From Phreatobacter aquaticus (lineage in GTDB: Bacteria; Pseudomonadota; Alphaproteobacteria; Rhizobiales; Phreatobacteraceae), in the NCBI RefSeq assembly GCF_005160265.1, contig NZ_CP039865.1, positions 1,388,828 to 1,452,827 of the forward strand: a stretch of 64,000 bases of DNA, written 5' to 3'. The notes below the pieces were generated by a model, which did no database searches, was not told the origin of the DNA, and was given only the letters and a program-made list of their open reading frames with translations. This document shows, piece after piece, positions 47,428-57,963 of this stretch. Made by a program: the position numbers and the translations under genes. Within the stretch, counting starts at the first letter, position 1. Every line of letters begins with the position of its first letter.

Positions 47428-49026
47428 ATGGACCGCAGGACATTCATCAAGGCCAGCGCCAGCGTTGGCGCCTTGGCAACGCATGGCGGCCTGGCCGGGC
47501 CTGCCCTGGCGCAGGGTGCCGCCAAGGTTCTGCGCTTCGTGCCGCAGGCCAATCTCGCCAATTTCGACCCGATCTGGGGCACCCAATATGTGGTGCGCAA
47601 TGCGGCGGCCCTCGTCTGGGACACGCTCTATGGCGTCGATGCCAATCTCGTGCCCCAGCGCCAGATGGTCGAGAGCGAAACGGTCTCCCCGGATGGCCTG
47701 ACCTGGACCTTCAAGCTGCGTCCGGGCCTGAAATTCCATGACGGCGCGCCGGTTCTCGCCAAGGACTGCGTGCAGAGCCTCATCCGCTGGTCGTTCCGCG
47801 ACCCGATGGGCCTGATGATCAAGGCGATCCAGGAGGAGATCGTCGCCATCGACGACACCTCCTTCCGCTGGAAGCTGAAGAAGCCCTATCCGAAAATGCT
47901 GCTGGCGCTGGGCAAGAACAATTCGCCCTGCTCGTTCATCATGCCTGAGCGCATCGCCAAGACCGACCCGTTCCAGCAGATCACCGAATATATCGGCTCC
48001 GGCCCGATGAAGTTCGTCCGCTCGGAATGGGTTCCCGGCGCCAAGGCGGTGTTCGAGAAGTTCACCGATTATGTGCCGCGTCCCGAGCCGTCCTCGTGGC
48101 TGGCCGGCGGCAAGCGGATCCTGGTCGATCGCATCGAATGGGTGATCATGCCGGATCCGGCGACCGCATCGGCTGCCTTGCAGAACGGTGAAGTCGACTG
48201 GTGGGAGAACCCGATTGCCGACCTCATCCCGGTGATGAAGCGCAACCGCAACATCCGCGTCGACATCGGCGATCCCCTCGGCAATATCGGCGCCTTCCGC
48301 CTCAACCACCTCCATCCGCCGTTCAACAACGTCAAGGCGCGCCGCGCGCTCCTGATGGCGCTGAACCAGGAAGATTTCATGCGCGCCATCGTCGGCTCGG
48401 AGGATGCGCTCTGGAAGGCCCTGCCGGGCTTCTTCACCCCCGGCACGCCGCTCTACACCGAAGAGGGCGGCGAGATCCTGAAGGGTCCGCGCGACATCGA
48501 GGGCGCCAAGAAGCTGCTCGCCGAATCCGGCTACAAGGGCGAGCCCGTCACCATGGTGGTCGCCCAGGACCAGCCGGTGACCAAGGCGCTCGGCGACGTT
48601 GCCGCCGATCTCCTGAAGAAGCTCGGCATGAATGTCGACTTCGTCGCCACCGACTGGGGCACCACCGGTCAGCGGCGCGCCTTGAAGACGCCTCCGGCCC
48701 AGGGCGGCTGGAACATCTTCTTCTCCTGGCACGCGGGTGCAGACTGCACCAACCCGGCCGGCTATACCGCGATCCGCGCCAATGGCGACGGCGCCTGGTT
48801 CGGCTGGCCGAACATCCCCGAGGTCGAGGCCCAGGTGACCAACTGGTTCGAGGCCAAGAACCTCGAGGAGGAGAAGGTTGCGATCCGTGCGCTCAACAAG
48901 GCGGCACTCGACAATGTCGTCTTCGTGCCGCCGGGCTTCTTCCTCGGCTACACCGCCTGGCGCAGCAATGTGACTGGCATCACCAAGGGTCCGCTGCCGT
49001 TCTTCTGGGACGTCGCGAAGGCCTGA
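47428..49026 (+). CDS. Dpp/Opp-type ABC transporter substrate-binding protein
   Basis: A 532-residue solute-binding protein of family 5. A twin-arginine signal (MDRRTFIKASASVGALATHG) suggests Tat export. The core segments SETVSPDGLTWTFKLRPGLKFHDG and RALLMALNQEDFM are family-typical. Such proteins bind peptides, but also opines, nickel chelates and other solutes. GGGGAG precedes the ATG at 47428. It heads a complete five-gene importer operon divergent from the pca genes. Confidence 0.94.
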   Translation: MDRRTFIKASASVGALATHGGLAGPALAQGAAKVLRFVPQANLANFDPIWGTQYVVRNAAALVWDTLYGVDANLVPQRQMVESETVSPDGLTWTFKLRPGLKFHDGAPVLAKDCVQSLIRWSFRDPMGLMIKAIQEEIVAIDDTSFRWKLKKPYPKMLLALGKNNSPCSFIMPERIAKTDPFQQITEYIGSGPMKFVRSEWVPGAKAVFEKFTDYVPRPEPSSWLAGGKRILVDRIEWVIMPDPATASAALQNGEVDWWENPIADLIPVMKRNRNIRVDIGDPLGNIGAFRLNHLHPPFNNVKARRALLMALNQEDFMRAIVGSEDALWKALPGFFTPGTPLYTEEGGEILKGPRDIEGAKKLLAESGYKGEPVTMVVAQDQPVTKALGDVAADLLKKLGMNVDFVATDWGTTGQRRALKTPPAQGGWNIFFSWHAGADCTNPAGYTAIRANGDGAWFGWPNIPEVEAQVTNWFEAKNLEEEKVAIRALNKAALDNVVFVPPGFFLGYTAWRSNVTGITKGPLPFFWDVAKA

Positions 49027-49099
49027 TCCCCCCAATGGCTGCCGGGCGGCGCGCGACGAAAGCGCCGTCCGGACGCCGACATGCGAAACGACGCAACCG

Positions 49100-50041
49100 A
49101 TGTTCGTCTACATTGTCCGCCGCGTCATCCAGACCATCCCCGTCATGGCGGTGGTGGCGCTGTTTGTGTTCTCGCTGCTCTATATCGCCCCGGGTGATCC
49201 GGCGGCGGTGATTGCGGGCGACCAGGCATCCCCCGAGGATGTGCTGAAGATCCGCCAGAGCCTCGGGCTCGACCGGCCGTTCCTGGTGCGCTTCACCGAA
49301 TGGGCCTGGCGCATCATCCAGTTCGATCTCGGTACCTCGATCTTTACCGGCCTGCCGGTGACCCAGCTGATCGCGCAGCGGCTCGAGCCGACCCTGTCGC
49401 TGATGGTCGTCACCCTCATTCTCGCCATCACCATCGCCGTGCCGATGGGCGTCATCTCGGCCTGGAAGGCCGGCACGATCATCGACCGCGCGATCATGGC
49501 CTTCGCCGTGTTCGGCTTCTCGGTCCCGGTCTTCGTGGTCGGTTACCTGCTCGCCTATGTCTTCGCGCTCGAACTCGACTGGCTGCCGGTGCAGGGCTAC
49601 ACGCCGATCTCCAAGGGGCTCTGGCCCTGGTTCGAGAACCTGATTCTGCCGGCCATCGCGCTCGGCTGCGTCTACATCGCGCTGATCGCCCGCATCACCC
49701 GCGCCACCATGCTGGAAGTGCTGCAGCAGGACTATATCCGCACCGCCCGCGCCAAGGGCGTGGCGCAGCCGGGCATCCTGTTCATCCACGCGCTGAAGAA
49801 TGCCGCCGTGCCCATCGTCACCGTCATCGGCCTCGGCATCGCGCTGCTCATTGGCGGCGCCGTCGTCACCGAGAGCGTGTTCGCCATTCCCGGCCTCGGC
49901 CGCCTCACCGTCGATGCCATCCTGCGCCGCGACTATCCGGTGATCCAGGGCGTCGTGCTGCTGTTCTCCTTCGTCTACGTGCTGGTCAATCTCGCGATCG
50001 ACCTTGTCTATACCCTCGTCGATCCGAGGATCCGCTATTGA
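49100..50041 (+). CDS. ABC transporter permease (DppB type)
   Basis: A 313-residue inner-membrane permease with six helices, starting with the typical MFVYIVRRVIQTIPVMAVVALFVF. The BPD_transp signature around ARAKGVAQPGILFIHALKNA forms the EAA-like loop that contacts the ATPases. It follows the binding protein after 73 bases; its stop overlaps the next permease start by 4 bases. Confidence 0.94.
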   Translation: MFVYIVRRVIQTIPVMAVVALFVFSLLYIAPGDPAAVIAGDQASPEDVLKIRQSLGLDRPFLVRFTEWAWRIIQFDLGTSIFTGLPVTQLIAQRLEPTLSLMVVTLILAITIAVPMGVISAWKAGTIIDRAIMAFAVFGFSVPVFVVGYLLAYVFALELDWLPVQGYTPISKGLWPWFENLILPAIALGCVYIALIARITRATMLEVLQQDYIRTARAKGVAQPGILFIHALKNAAVPIVTVIGLGIALLIGGAVVTESVFAIPGLGRLTVDAILRRDYPVIQGVVLLFSFVYVLVNLAIDLVYTLVDPRIRY

Positions 50042-50952
50042 CCGTGCATAGCCCCGACATCCCGGCCGGAACGGCCATCGCGCCAACGCTTCCCGACGTC
50101 CTGCCGGACATCAAGCCGCGCAAGGGCTTCATCGGCTTCCTGCGCCGCAACCCGACCATTGCCATCGGCTCGGGCCTGCTCATCCTCATGGTCTTCGTGG
50201 CCGTCTTCGCGCCGCTGCTCTGGACGGTCGATCCGACCGCGATCTCGACCCGCACGCGCACCCGCGAGCCCTCGGCGCTCTACTGGTTCGGCACCGACAT
50301 GCTCGGTCGCGACATCTATTCGCGCGTGCTCTACGGCGCCCGCGTGTCGCTGATCGTCGGCTTCTCGGTCGCGTTCTTCGCTTCCGTCGCAGGCCTGACC
50401 ATCGGCCTCATCTCCGGCTTCGTGCGCGCCGCCGATGCGATCATCATGCGGATCATGGACGGCATGATGTCGATCCCGCCGATCCTGCTGGCGGTGGCCC
50501 TGATGGCGCTGACCCGCGGCTCGGTCGGCAATGTCATCCTGGCCATCACCATTGCCGAGATTCCGCGCGTGTCGCGCCTCGTGCGCGGCGTCGTGCTGTC
50601 CCTGCGCGAGCAACCCTATGTCGATGGTGCCATCGCGTCGGGCACGCGCATGCCGAAGATCATCCTCAAGCACATCCTGCCCAACACGCTGGCGCCCCTC
50701 ATCGTGCAGGCGACCTATATCTGCGCCTCCGCCATGATCACGGAGGCGATCCTGTCGTTCATCGGCGCGGGCACGCCGCCGATCATCCCGTCCTGGGGCA
50801 ATATCATGGCCGAAGGCCGGGCGCTCTGGCAGGTCAAGTTCTACATCGTGCTGTTCCCGGCGATCTTCCTGTCGCTGACGGTTCTGGCGGTCAATCTCCT
50901 GGGCGACGGGCTGCGCGACATGCTCGATCCCCGCATGTCCAAGAGCGTCTGA
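50038..50952 (+). CDS. ABC transporter permease (DppC type)
   Basis: A 304-residue permease with an N-terminal cytoplasmic segment, the DppC-type [21 protein letters not shown], and the ATPase-contact loop [20 protein letters not shown]. It probably starts at the TTG at 50038, 7 bases after GAGGA and overlapping the TGA of the previous gene (TTGA); the GTG at 50044 is the alternative. It is followed 5 bases later by the first ATPase gene. Confidence 0.93.
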   Translation: MTVHSPDIPAGTAIAPTLPDVLPDIKPRKGFIGFLRRNPTIAIGSGLLILMVFVAVFAPLLWTVDPTAISTRTRTREPSALYWFGTDMLGRDIYSRVLYGARVSLIVGFSVAFFASVAGLTIGLISGFVRAADAIIMRIMDGMMSIPPILLAVALMALTRGSVGNVILAITIAEIPRVSRLVRGVVLSLREQPYVDGAIASGTRMPKIILKHILPNTLAPLIVQATYICASAMITEAILSFIGAGTPPIIPSWGNIMAEGRALWQVKFYIVLFPAIFLSLTVLAVNLLGDGLRDMLDPRMSKSV

Positions 50953-50957
50953 CACCC

Positions 50958-52957
<2,000 letters not shown>

Positions 52958-53103
52958 GTGCCGCTCGCCAGTCGCGGCGAAACGGCGCATGCCATCTGGC
53001 GGTTCGCGAAAAATGCCTTATTTGTGAAGTCGAGTAAGCTCTCCGGGGCGATTCAAGGACGCGGCCCCGCTTCCATGTTCCCGCCCCCCGAAAGACGGCG
53101 ACC

Positions 53104-53829
53104 ATGAACAACGCTTTCGACATCTACACGATCATTTTCCTCGCCCTGGCGGTGTTCATCTTTTTCCGGCTGCGCAGTGTGCTGGGAACGAAGACCGGCT
53201 CCGAGCAGGACCCGTTCCGCCCGCGTGACGGCCGCGATGCCGGTCCTGGCCCGAATGGCCCGGGTCCGCAGGGCCCAGGCGAGGTCATCCCCATGCCGCA
53301 GCGCGATCAGGCCCCGGTGCCCATGCCGCTTGAGCCGGCAGCGCCGCGCTTCGGCAATCTGGCGGCCCCCGGCTCGCCCGTGGCGCGTGGCCTCGAGGCG
53401 ATCATTGCGCGCGACCCCGCCTTTGACCCCGCAGGCTTCGTCGGCGGTGCCAAGGCGGCCTATGAGATGATCGTGCTGGCCTTCGCGTCAGGCGACCGCA
53501 AGACCTTGCGCGATCTGCTCGCCAAGGATGTGTTCGACGGTTTCGAGCAGGCCATCAAGGACCGCGAGACCCGCGGCGACATGGTCGAGACGCGTTTCGT
53601 CGGCATCGAACACGCCGAACTCACCGATGCGCAGCTGCGCGGCGATCAGGCCCAGCTGACGCTGAAATTCGTCTCGCAGCTCATCACCGCCACCCGCGAC
53701 AAGGCGGGCGTGGTGGTCGATGGCTCGCCCGACCGGGTCGCCGATGTCACGGATGTCTGGACCTTCGCGCGCAATGTCACCGACCGGGATCCGAACTGGC
53801 GGCTTATCGCCACCGAAGCCGGCAGCTGA
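53104..53829 (+). CDS. Tim44/TimA family membrane-associated protein
   Basis: A 241-residue protein with one N-terminal membrane helix (about residues 5-21, FDIYTIIFLALAVFIFF), a Gly/Pro-rich linker (about 40-75) and a Tim44-like domain (about 100-238, ending DPNWRLIATEAGS). It is related to the mitochondrial import motor adaptor Tim44. In alphaproteobacteria it is a membrane protein upstream of mltA, of unclear role. Confidence 0.9.
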   Translation: MNNAFDIYTIIFLALAVFIFFRLRSVLGTKTGSEQDPFRPRDGRDAGPGPNGPGPQGPGEVIPMPQRDQAPVPMPLEPAAPRFGNLAAPGSPVARGLEAIIARDPAFDPAGFVGGAKAAYEMIVLAFASGDRKTLRDLLAKDVFDGFEQAIKDRETRGDMVETRFVGIEHAELTDAQLRGDQAQLTLKFVSQLITATRDKAGVVVDGSPDRVADVTDVWTFARNVTDRDPNWRLIATEAGS

Positions 53830-53851
53830 ACCGATCCGGCGGGAGGCTCCG

Positions 53852-55354
53852 ATGGTCCTGCGCCGGGATAGCGTCCTTGTCCTGGCGCTGGTCCTGGCCT
53901 GCACAGGCTGGAGCCTGCCCGCCGCTGCGGGATCATCGCGGCTGTTGCTCCTGAGCCCGCCACCGGCTTCCGCGCCCGCACCAGCCGAGGCGACGCCCTT
54001 GCCCGATCCTGCGGCGCCGGCCGCCGCAGTGCCCTCCGAGACACCGGCCGCCGCTGAACCGGCACCGGCTGTCGCGACCACCCCACCGCCTGCGGACGCC
54101 GCTTCACCGGCACAGCCGACACCGCCGGTGGTCGCAACGCCGCTCGAGGCCCCGGCCATCGAGCCGAGCCTGTCGGGATTTCCCTTCGTCTATCCCGGTG
54201 CCTGGCTCGAACGAGCGACATTCGAAACCTTGCCCGGTTGGGCCGAAGACCGGCAGGACCTGTCGTTCCGCGCCTTCCTCGCCTCCTGCCCGCCGATCCT
54301 GCGGGCCACAAGGCCGCCGGGTTCGGCCCAGCCGGTCTGGTTCGCGCTGCGCGACATCTGCCCCCGCGCCCTCGCGCTCGGCCCGGATATCAGCCTCGAG
54401 GCGGCCCGCACCTTCTTCGAGACCGAGTTCCGCCCGGTCCGCATCGGCAAGTTCGCCGATGTTCCCGAGACCTACGGCTTTCTCACCGGCTATTACGAGC
54501 CGGAAGTCGAGGCCTCCCGCGAGCGGACCGACGCCTTCACCACGCCCTTCCTGTCGCGCCCCGAGGATCTCGTCCCCGGCCGCGGTTCTGCCTCCGGTGG
54601 CTTCGATGCGCGCGGCGGGGCCGGCCGCTGGGTCAACGGCCAGTTCCTGCCCTATTACGACCGGGGCGACATCGAGAACGGCGCGCTTGACGGCAAGGGG
54701 CTGGAGATCGCCTGGGTGCGCGATCCCATCGACCTCCTGTTCACCCAGATCCAGGGCTCGGCCCGCCTGCGCTTTGCCGATGGCTCCACCTTGCGCATCG
54801 GCTATGCCGCCCATAACGGTCATCGCTATGTGCCGGTTGGCCGCGTCATGATCGAGCGCGGCTTCGGCACGCGCGAGCAGATGTCGATGGATTTCATCCG
54901 CCAATGGATGGCCGAGAACCCGGAGCCGGCGACCGATGTGCGCCGCCAGAACCGCTCCTATGTGTTCTTCCGGGTGAAGACCGAATTGCGCACCGAGGAC
55001 GGTCCGATCGGCGGGCAGGGGGTGTCGATCACCGACTGGCGATCCATCGCCATCGACCGCAACGTCCATGCCTATGGCACGCCGGTCTATATCGACACGA
55101 TCCTGCCGACGGGGCCGGCCGAATCCGGCGAGCCGTTCCGCCGCCTGATGATCGCCCAGGATACCGGCTCGGCCATTGTCGGGCCGGCGCGCGGCGACCT
55201 GTTCCTCGGCACCGGCTTCGAGGCGGGATCGGTCGCGGGGCGCATCCGCCATCGCGCCGACTGGTTCGTGCTGCTGCCGAAGGCGCTCTCGCCGGATGCC
55301 GCCGAGGTCCCCGTGCCCGAGCCGCGCCATCCGCCGCACCGGAGCCACCGATGA
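53852..55354 (+). CDS. mltA: membrane-bound lytic murein transglycosylase A (MltA)
   Basis: A 500-residue peptidoglycan lytic enzyme. A signal peptide is followed by an unusually long Ala/Pro-rich linker (about residues 30-105). The MltA domain starts at GFPFVYPGAW, with FLTGYYEPEVEASRERT and FTQIQGSARLRF. The 3D-domain end has the catalytic aspartates in AQDTGSAIVGPARGDLFLG. GGGAGG precedes the ATG at 53852. Coupled by ATGA overlap to the Smr gene. Confidence 0.93.
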   Translation: MVLRRDSVLVLALVLACTGWSLPAAAGSSRLLLLSPPPASAPAPAEATPLPDPAAPAAAVPSETPAAAEPAPAVATTPPPADAASPAQPTPPVVATPLEAPAIEPSLSGFPFVYPGAWLERATFETLPGWAEDRQDLSFRAFLASCPPILRATRPPGSAQPVWFALRDICPRALALGPDISLEAARTFFETEFRPVRIGKFADVPETYGFLTGYYEPEVEASRERTDAFTTPFLSRPEDLVPGRGSASGGFDARGGAGRWVNGQFLPYYDRGDIENGALDGKGLEIAWVRDPIDLLFTQIQGSARLRFADGSTLRIGYAAHNGHRYVPVGRVMIERGFGTREQMSMDFIRQWMAENPEPATDVRRQNRSYVFFRVKTELRTEDGPIGGQGVSITDWRSIAIDRNVHAYGTPVYIDTILPTGPAESGEPFRRLMIAQDTGSAIVGPARGDLFLGTGFEAGSVAGRIRHRADWFVLLPKALSPDAAEVPVPEPRHPPHRSHR

Positions 55355-55941
55355 AGCGGCGGAGCCGGACGCTCTCGGCCGAGGACAAGGCCTTGTGGAC
55401 CCATGTGGCGCGCACGGTGAAGCCGCTGGAACCCTCCAGGCTTGCCGGCCTCGACGCGCCGGCACCGGCCGAGGACCTCGCGCCGCCGCGTCCGGTCAAG
55501 CCTGCGCCCGCTCCACCGCCCGAGCCGCGCCGGCCGCCGGCTCCGCCGCCCCTCGCCCCCATCGAGAAGGGATTGCGCCGCAAGCTCAATCGGGGCGCCG
55601 CCGAAGCCGAGGCGCGCCTCGACCTGCACGGGCTCACCCAGGAGGTGGCCCACCGCCGGCTGATCGGCTTCCTCAGGCGCGCCCAGGGCGACGGCCTCAA
55701 GTTGGTCATCGTCATCACCGGCAAGGGCGGGCCGAAGGGGCCGCCGCGCATGACCCCGTCTCACGAGGAGCCCTGGCACTCCGATCCCCACGCCGATCGC
55801 GGCGTGCTGCGCCGGGTGGTGCCGCAATGGCTCCGGTTGCCGGATTTCCGCGATCTGGTCATCGGCTTCGAGGAGGCCGCCATCGGCCATGGTGGCGCTG
55901 GCGCGCTCTATGTCCGCATCCGCCGGCCGCGTGCGCCCTGA
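55351..55941 (+). CDS. Smr/MutS2-domain protein
   Basis: A 196-residue protein. A Pro/Ala-rich N-terminal third precedes an Smr domain with LDLHGLTQEVAHRRL and VIVITGKGGP, the two motifs of Smr endonucleases. It overlaps mltA by 4 bases; the Tim44-MltA-Smr order is common in Hyphomicrobiales. Nuclease activity is likely from the family but not demonstrated. Confidence 0.9.
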   Translation: MKRRSRTLSAEDKALWTHVARTVKPLEPSRLAGLDAPAPAEDLAPPRPVKPAPAPPPEPRRPPAPPPLAPIEKGLRRKLNRGAAEAEARLDLHGLTQEVAHRRLIGFLRRAQGDGLKLVIVITGKGGPKGPPRMTPSHEEPWHSDPHADRGVLRRVVPQWLRLPDFRDLVIGFEEAAIGHGGAGALYVRIRRPRAP

Positions 55942-56047
55942 CCCTTTCGCTGCATCGCACGAATTCCGCGCCGGTGTGGCCGCGCGGCTCTTGACCGCCG
56001 GGCCGTTCCGAGGAAATCGTGGCCACAGCCGTTCGGGAGATTCCACC

Positions 56048-56581
56048 ATGCGCATGCTCGCTCGCCTTGCCAGCTTCATTGCCGTTGCCGGCGCGTCGGT
56101 GGTGCTGGCCCCCGCCGCCGAGGCGCAGAACGCCCGTGGGCTCAACGGCTCGACCTTCACCACGAGCCGCATTCCAGATCCGGACAATCTCGCTGCACAG
56201 CCGCAGGGGCCGTTCGCCGCGCTGATCTTTCGCGATCCCCGCTTTCAGGACCGGCTCCTGCCCTGTGACGCGACCCAGCCGCTGGAGCAGATCCGGGCGC
56301 GTTTCGAGCAGAAGGAGCGCCGGTTTTGGAACTCCTCGCTGACCATTGTCGGCTTTGACCGCGTGGCGCTGCGCTCGACAAATCCGTGGGGTCAGAACAA
56401 CATTCCGCGCCGCTATTGCGCCGCGCGCGCCCATCTGTCCGACGGCCGCGTCCGCAACGTCGACTATGCCATCATGGAAGACCAGAGCCTGGCTGGCTTC
56501 ACCTGGGGCGTTGAATGGTGCGTCAACGGGCTCGACCGCGGCCGCTCCTTCGATCCGGCCTGCCGGATGGCGCGGCCCTGA
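56048..56581 (+). CDS. hypothetical secreted protein
   Basis: A 177-residue protein with a signal peptide (MRMLARLASFIAVAGASVVLAPAAEA). The mature part contains three cysteines (PCDATQPL, RYCAARAHL, EWCVNGLD, plus a terminal CRMARP) and a hydrophobic beta-like core. No named family recognised. GGGAG precedes the ATG. It lies 100 bases upstream of the RNase T2-like gene. Confidence 0.72.
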   Translation: MRMLARLASFIAVAGASVVLAPAAEAQNARGLNGSTFTTSRIPDPDNLAAQPQGPFAALIFRDPRFQDRLLPCDATQPLEQIRARFEQKERRFWNSSLTIVGFDRVALRSTNPWGQNNIPRRYCAARAHLSDGRVRNVDYAIMEDQSLAGFTWGVEWCVNGLDRGRSFDPACRMARP

Positions 56582-56681
56582 TTCGCCGGGATTGCCGCAG
56601 GAGCGGCATCCGATAAAATACGTTCTTTCTTTGTTCTCATGGCGTGGCTAGCCTCCGGGCAATGTCTGGGGGAGATGTGTC

Positions 56682-57362
56682 ATGAGTTTTTCAGCGGTCC
56701 GGGCGGCCTTCGCCGTCCTTGCAGTGCTGGCATTCGGTGGCGAGGTCAGGGCGCAGGCGCGCCACGGGTCGCCTCCCGGCGAGTTCGATTTCTATGTTCT
56801 GGCGCTCTCCTGGTCGCCAGCCTTCTGCGAGGCGCAGGGCGATCGCATGTCGCGCTCCATCCAGTGCGGCGGCGACCGTCAGTTCTCCTTCGTGGTGCAC
56901 GGCCTGTGGCCGCAATTCACCCGCGGCTTCCCGGAATATTGCCAGGTTCCGGCTCCGGAGCTCGACCGCCGCGTGGTCAACGGCATGCTCGACATCATGC
57001 CGGCGCCGGGTCTGATCCGGGCGCAATGGAACAAGCACGGCACCTGCGCTGGCGCCCGCTCGCCCGCCGCCTATTTCGAGACCGTGCGCCAGGCCCGCGC
57101 CAAGATCCGCATTCCCACCGAATATGAGAACGTCCAGGCGGCCCTCACCGTCACGCCGGACGAGGTGGAGGACGCTTTCGTGCGCGCCAATCCCGGTCTC
57201 ACCCGGGAGATGATCTCGGTCCAGTGCGATGACCGTCGGCTGCGCGAGGTGCGCGTCTGCATCGGTCGCGACATGAACTTCACCGCCTGCCAGGAAATCG
57301 ATCGCCGCACCTGCCGGCGTGAGCGCCTGATGGTCACGCCGGTGCGGCCCGGACGCATCTGA
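56682..57362 (+). CDS. ribonuclease T2 family protein with altered active site
   Basis: A 226-residue secreted protein of the RNase T2 fold. The signal peptide ends near VRAQA. The first conserved active-site segment FVVHGLWPQ is intact (H73). The second reads AQWNKHGTC (A114, Q115, K118, H119), whereas active enzymes have His-Glu in place of Ala-Gln. H119 and the disulfide cysteines are retained. Activity may therefore be reduced or changed. Confidence 0.88.
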   Translation: MSFSAVRAAFAVLAVLAFGGEVRAQARHGSPPGEFDFYVLALSWSPAFCEAQGDRMSRSIQCGGDRQFSFVVHGLWPQFTRGFPEYCQVPAPELDRRVVNGMLDIMPAPGLIRAQWNKHGTCAGARSPAAYFETVRQARAKIRIPTEYENVQAALTVTPDEVEDAFVRANPGLTREMISVQCDDRRLREVRVCIGRDMNFTACQEIDRRTCRRERLMVTPVRPGRI

Positions 57363-57421
57363 CCTCGCGGCGGACAGATTGCCGGCCGGTTGTCGGAACC
57401 GGCCGCATTGGACCCAGGTCC

Positions 57422-57448
57422 GGAACCTCTTTTTAGGACATCGGCGTT
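57422..57448 (+). promoter_or_regulatory. weak EcfG-like promoter candidate
   Basis: GGAAC (57422-57426) and CGTT (57445-57448) are the two blocks of the general-stress EcfG promoter. The spacer here is 18 bases, whereas 16-17 is usual. It lies about 45 bases before the membrane protein gene. Low-confidence motif match. Confidence 0.25.
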
Positions 57449-57493
57449 ACCCTGCCGGCTGGTCTTGAACGGCCTGTGAGGGGAAACGCCACG

Positions 57494-57880
57494 TTGGTTG
57501 CCTGGTTGCTCGGACGTCTGCGCAATGCCATTCCGGCCTGGGCCCTCGCCTATGGGTCGCTCTGGGCTGTCGCGTTGGCGGCTCTGCATTGGCCGGAGAC
57601 GCTGCAGGCAGTGGCCGGCTGCGTCACCGATGCCGAGGCGCCCCTGCCGCTCTGGAGCTGCGGCCCCCATCTGGGTTCGACACTGGCCGGCGCCATGGTC
57701 AATTCCGCGCTGCTCACCGTCGTGTGGGCGCCTGCCCTGGTCGCCGCCGCCGTGGTCCGCCCCGACGCCCTGCCGCTCGCCATCGTTGCCGCCGGCAGCC
57801 ATCTCGTCGGACTGACTTCAGTGATGATCATGGTGATGCGGGGCGCGCGCTATGCCGCCCGCCGGCTGCGGCTGTCCTGA
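57494..57880 (+). CDS. hypothetical membrane protein
   Basis: About 128 residues with three predicted membrane segments and a basic C-terminus (RGARYAARRLRLS). No family recognised. The TTG at 57494 has a strong AGGGGA 9 bases upstream; the in-frame GTG at 57476 lacks one. It ends 83 bases before the stop of the convergent YejA-like gene. Confidence 0.6.
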   Translation: MVAWLLGRLRNAIPAWALAYGSLWAVALAALHWPETLQAVAGCVTDAEAPLPLWSCGPHLGSTLAGAMVNSALLTVVWAPALVAAAVVRPDALPLAIVAAGSHLVGLTSVMIMVMRGARYAARRLRLS

Positions 57881-57963
57881 TCACCCCGAGCCTGGCCCTT
57901 CGCGCACGTCTGCCGTGGGGCAGAGATATCTGACGCGGGCCATCACCCCGCCAGGGTCCGTCC

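Noticed and set aside
47191-49035. 614-codon minus-strand frame opposite the ABC binding protein
   Set aside because: Antisense shadow of a clear family 5 solute-binding protein; no start signals or domains.
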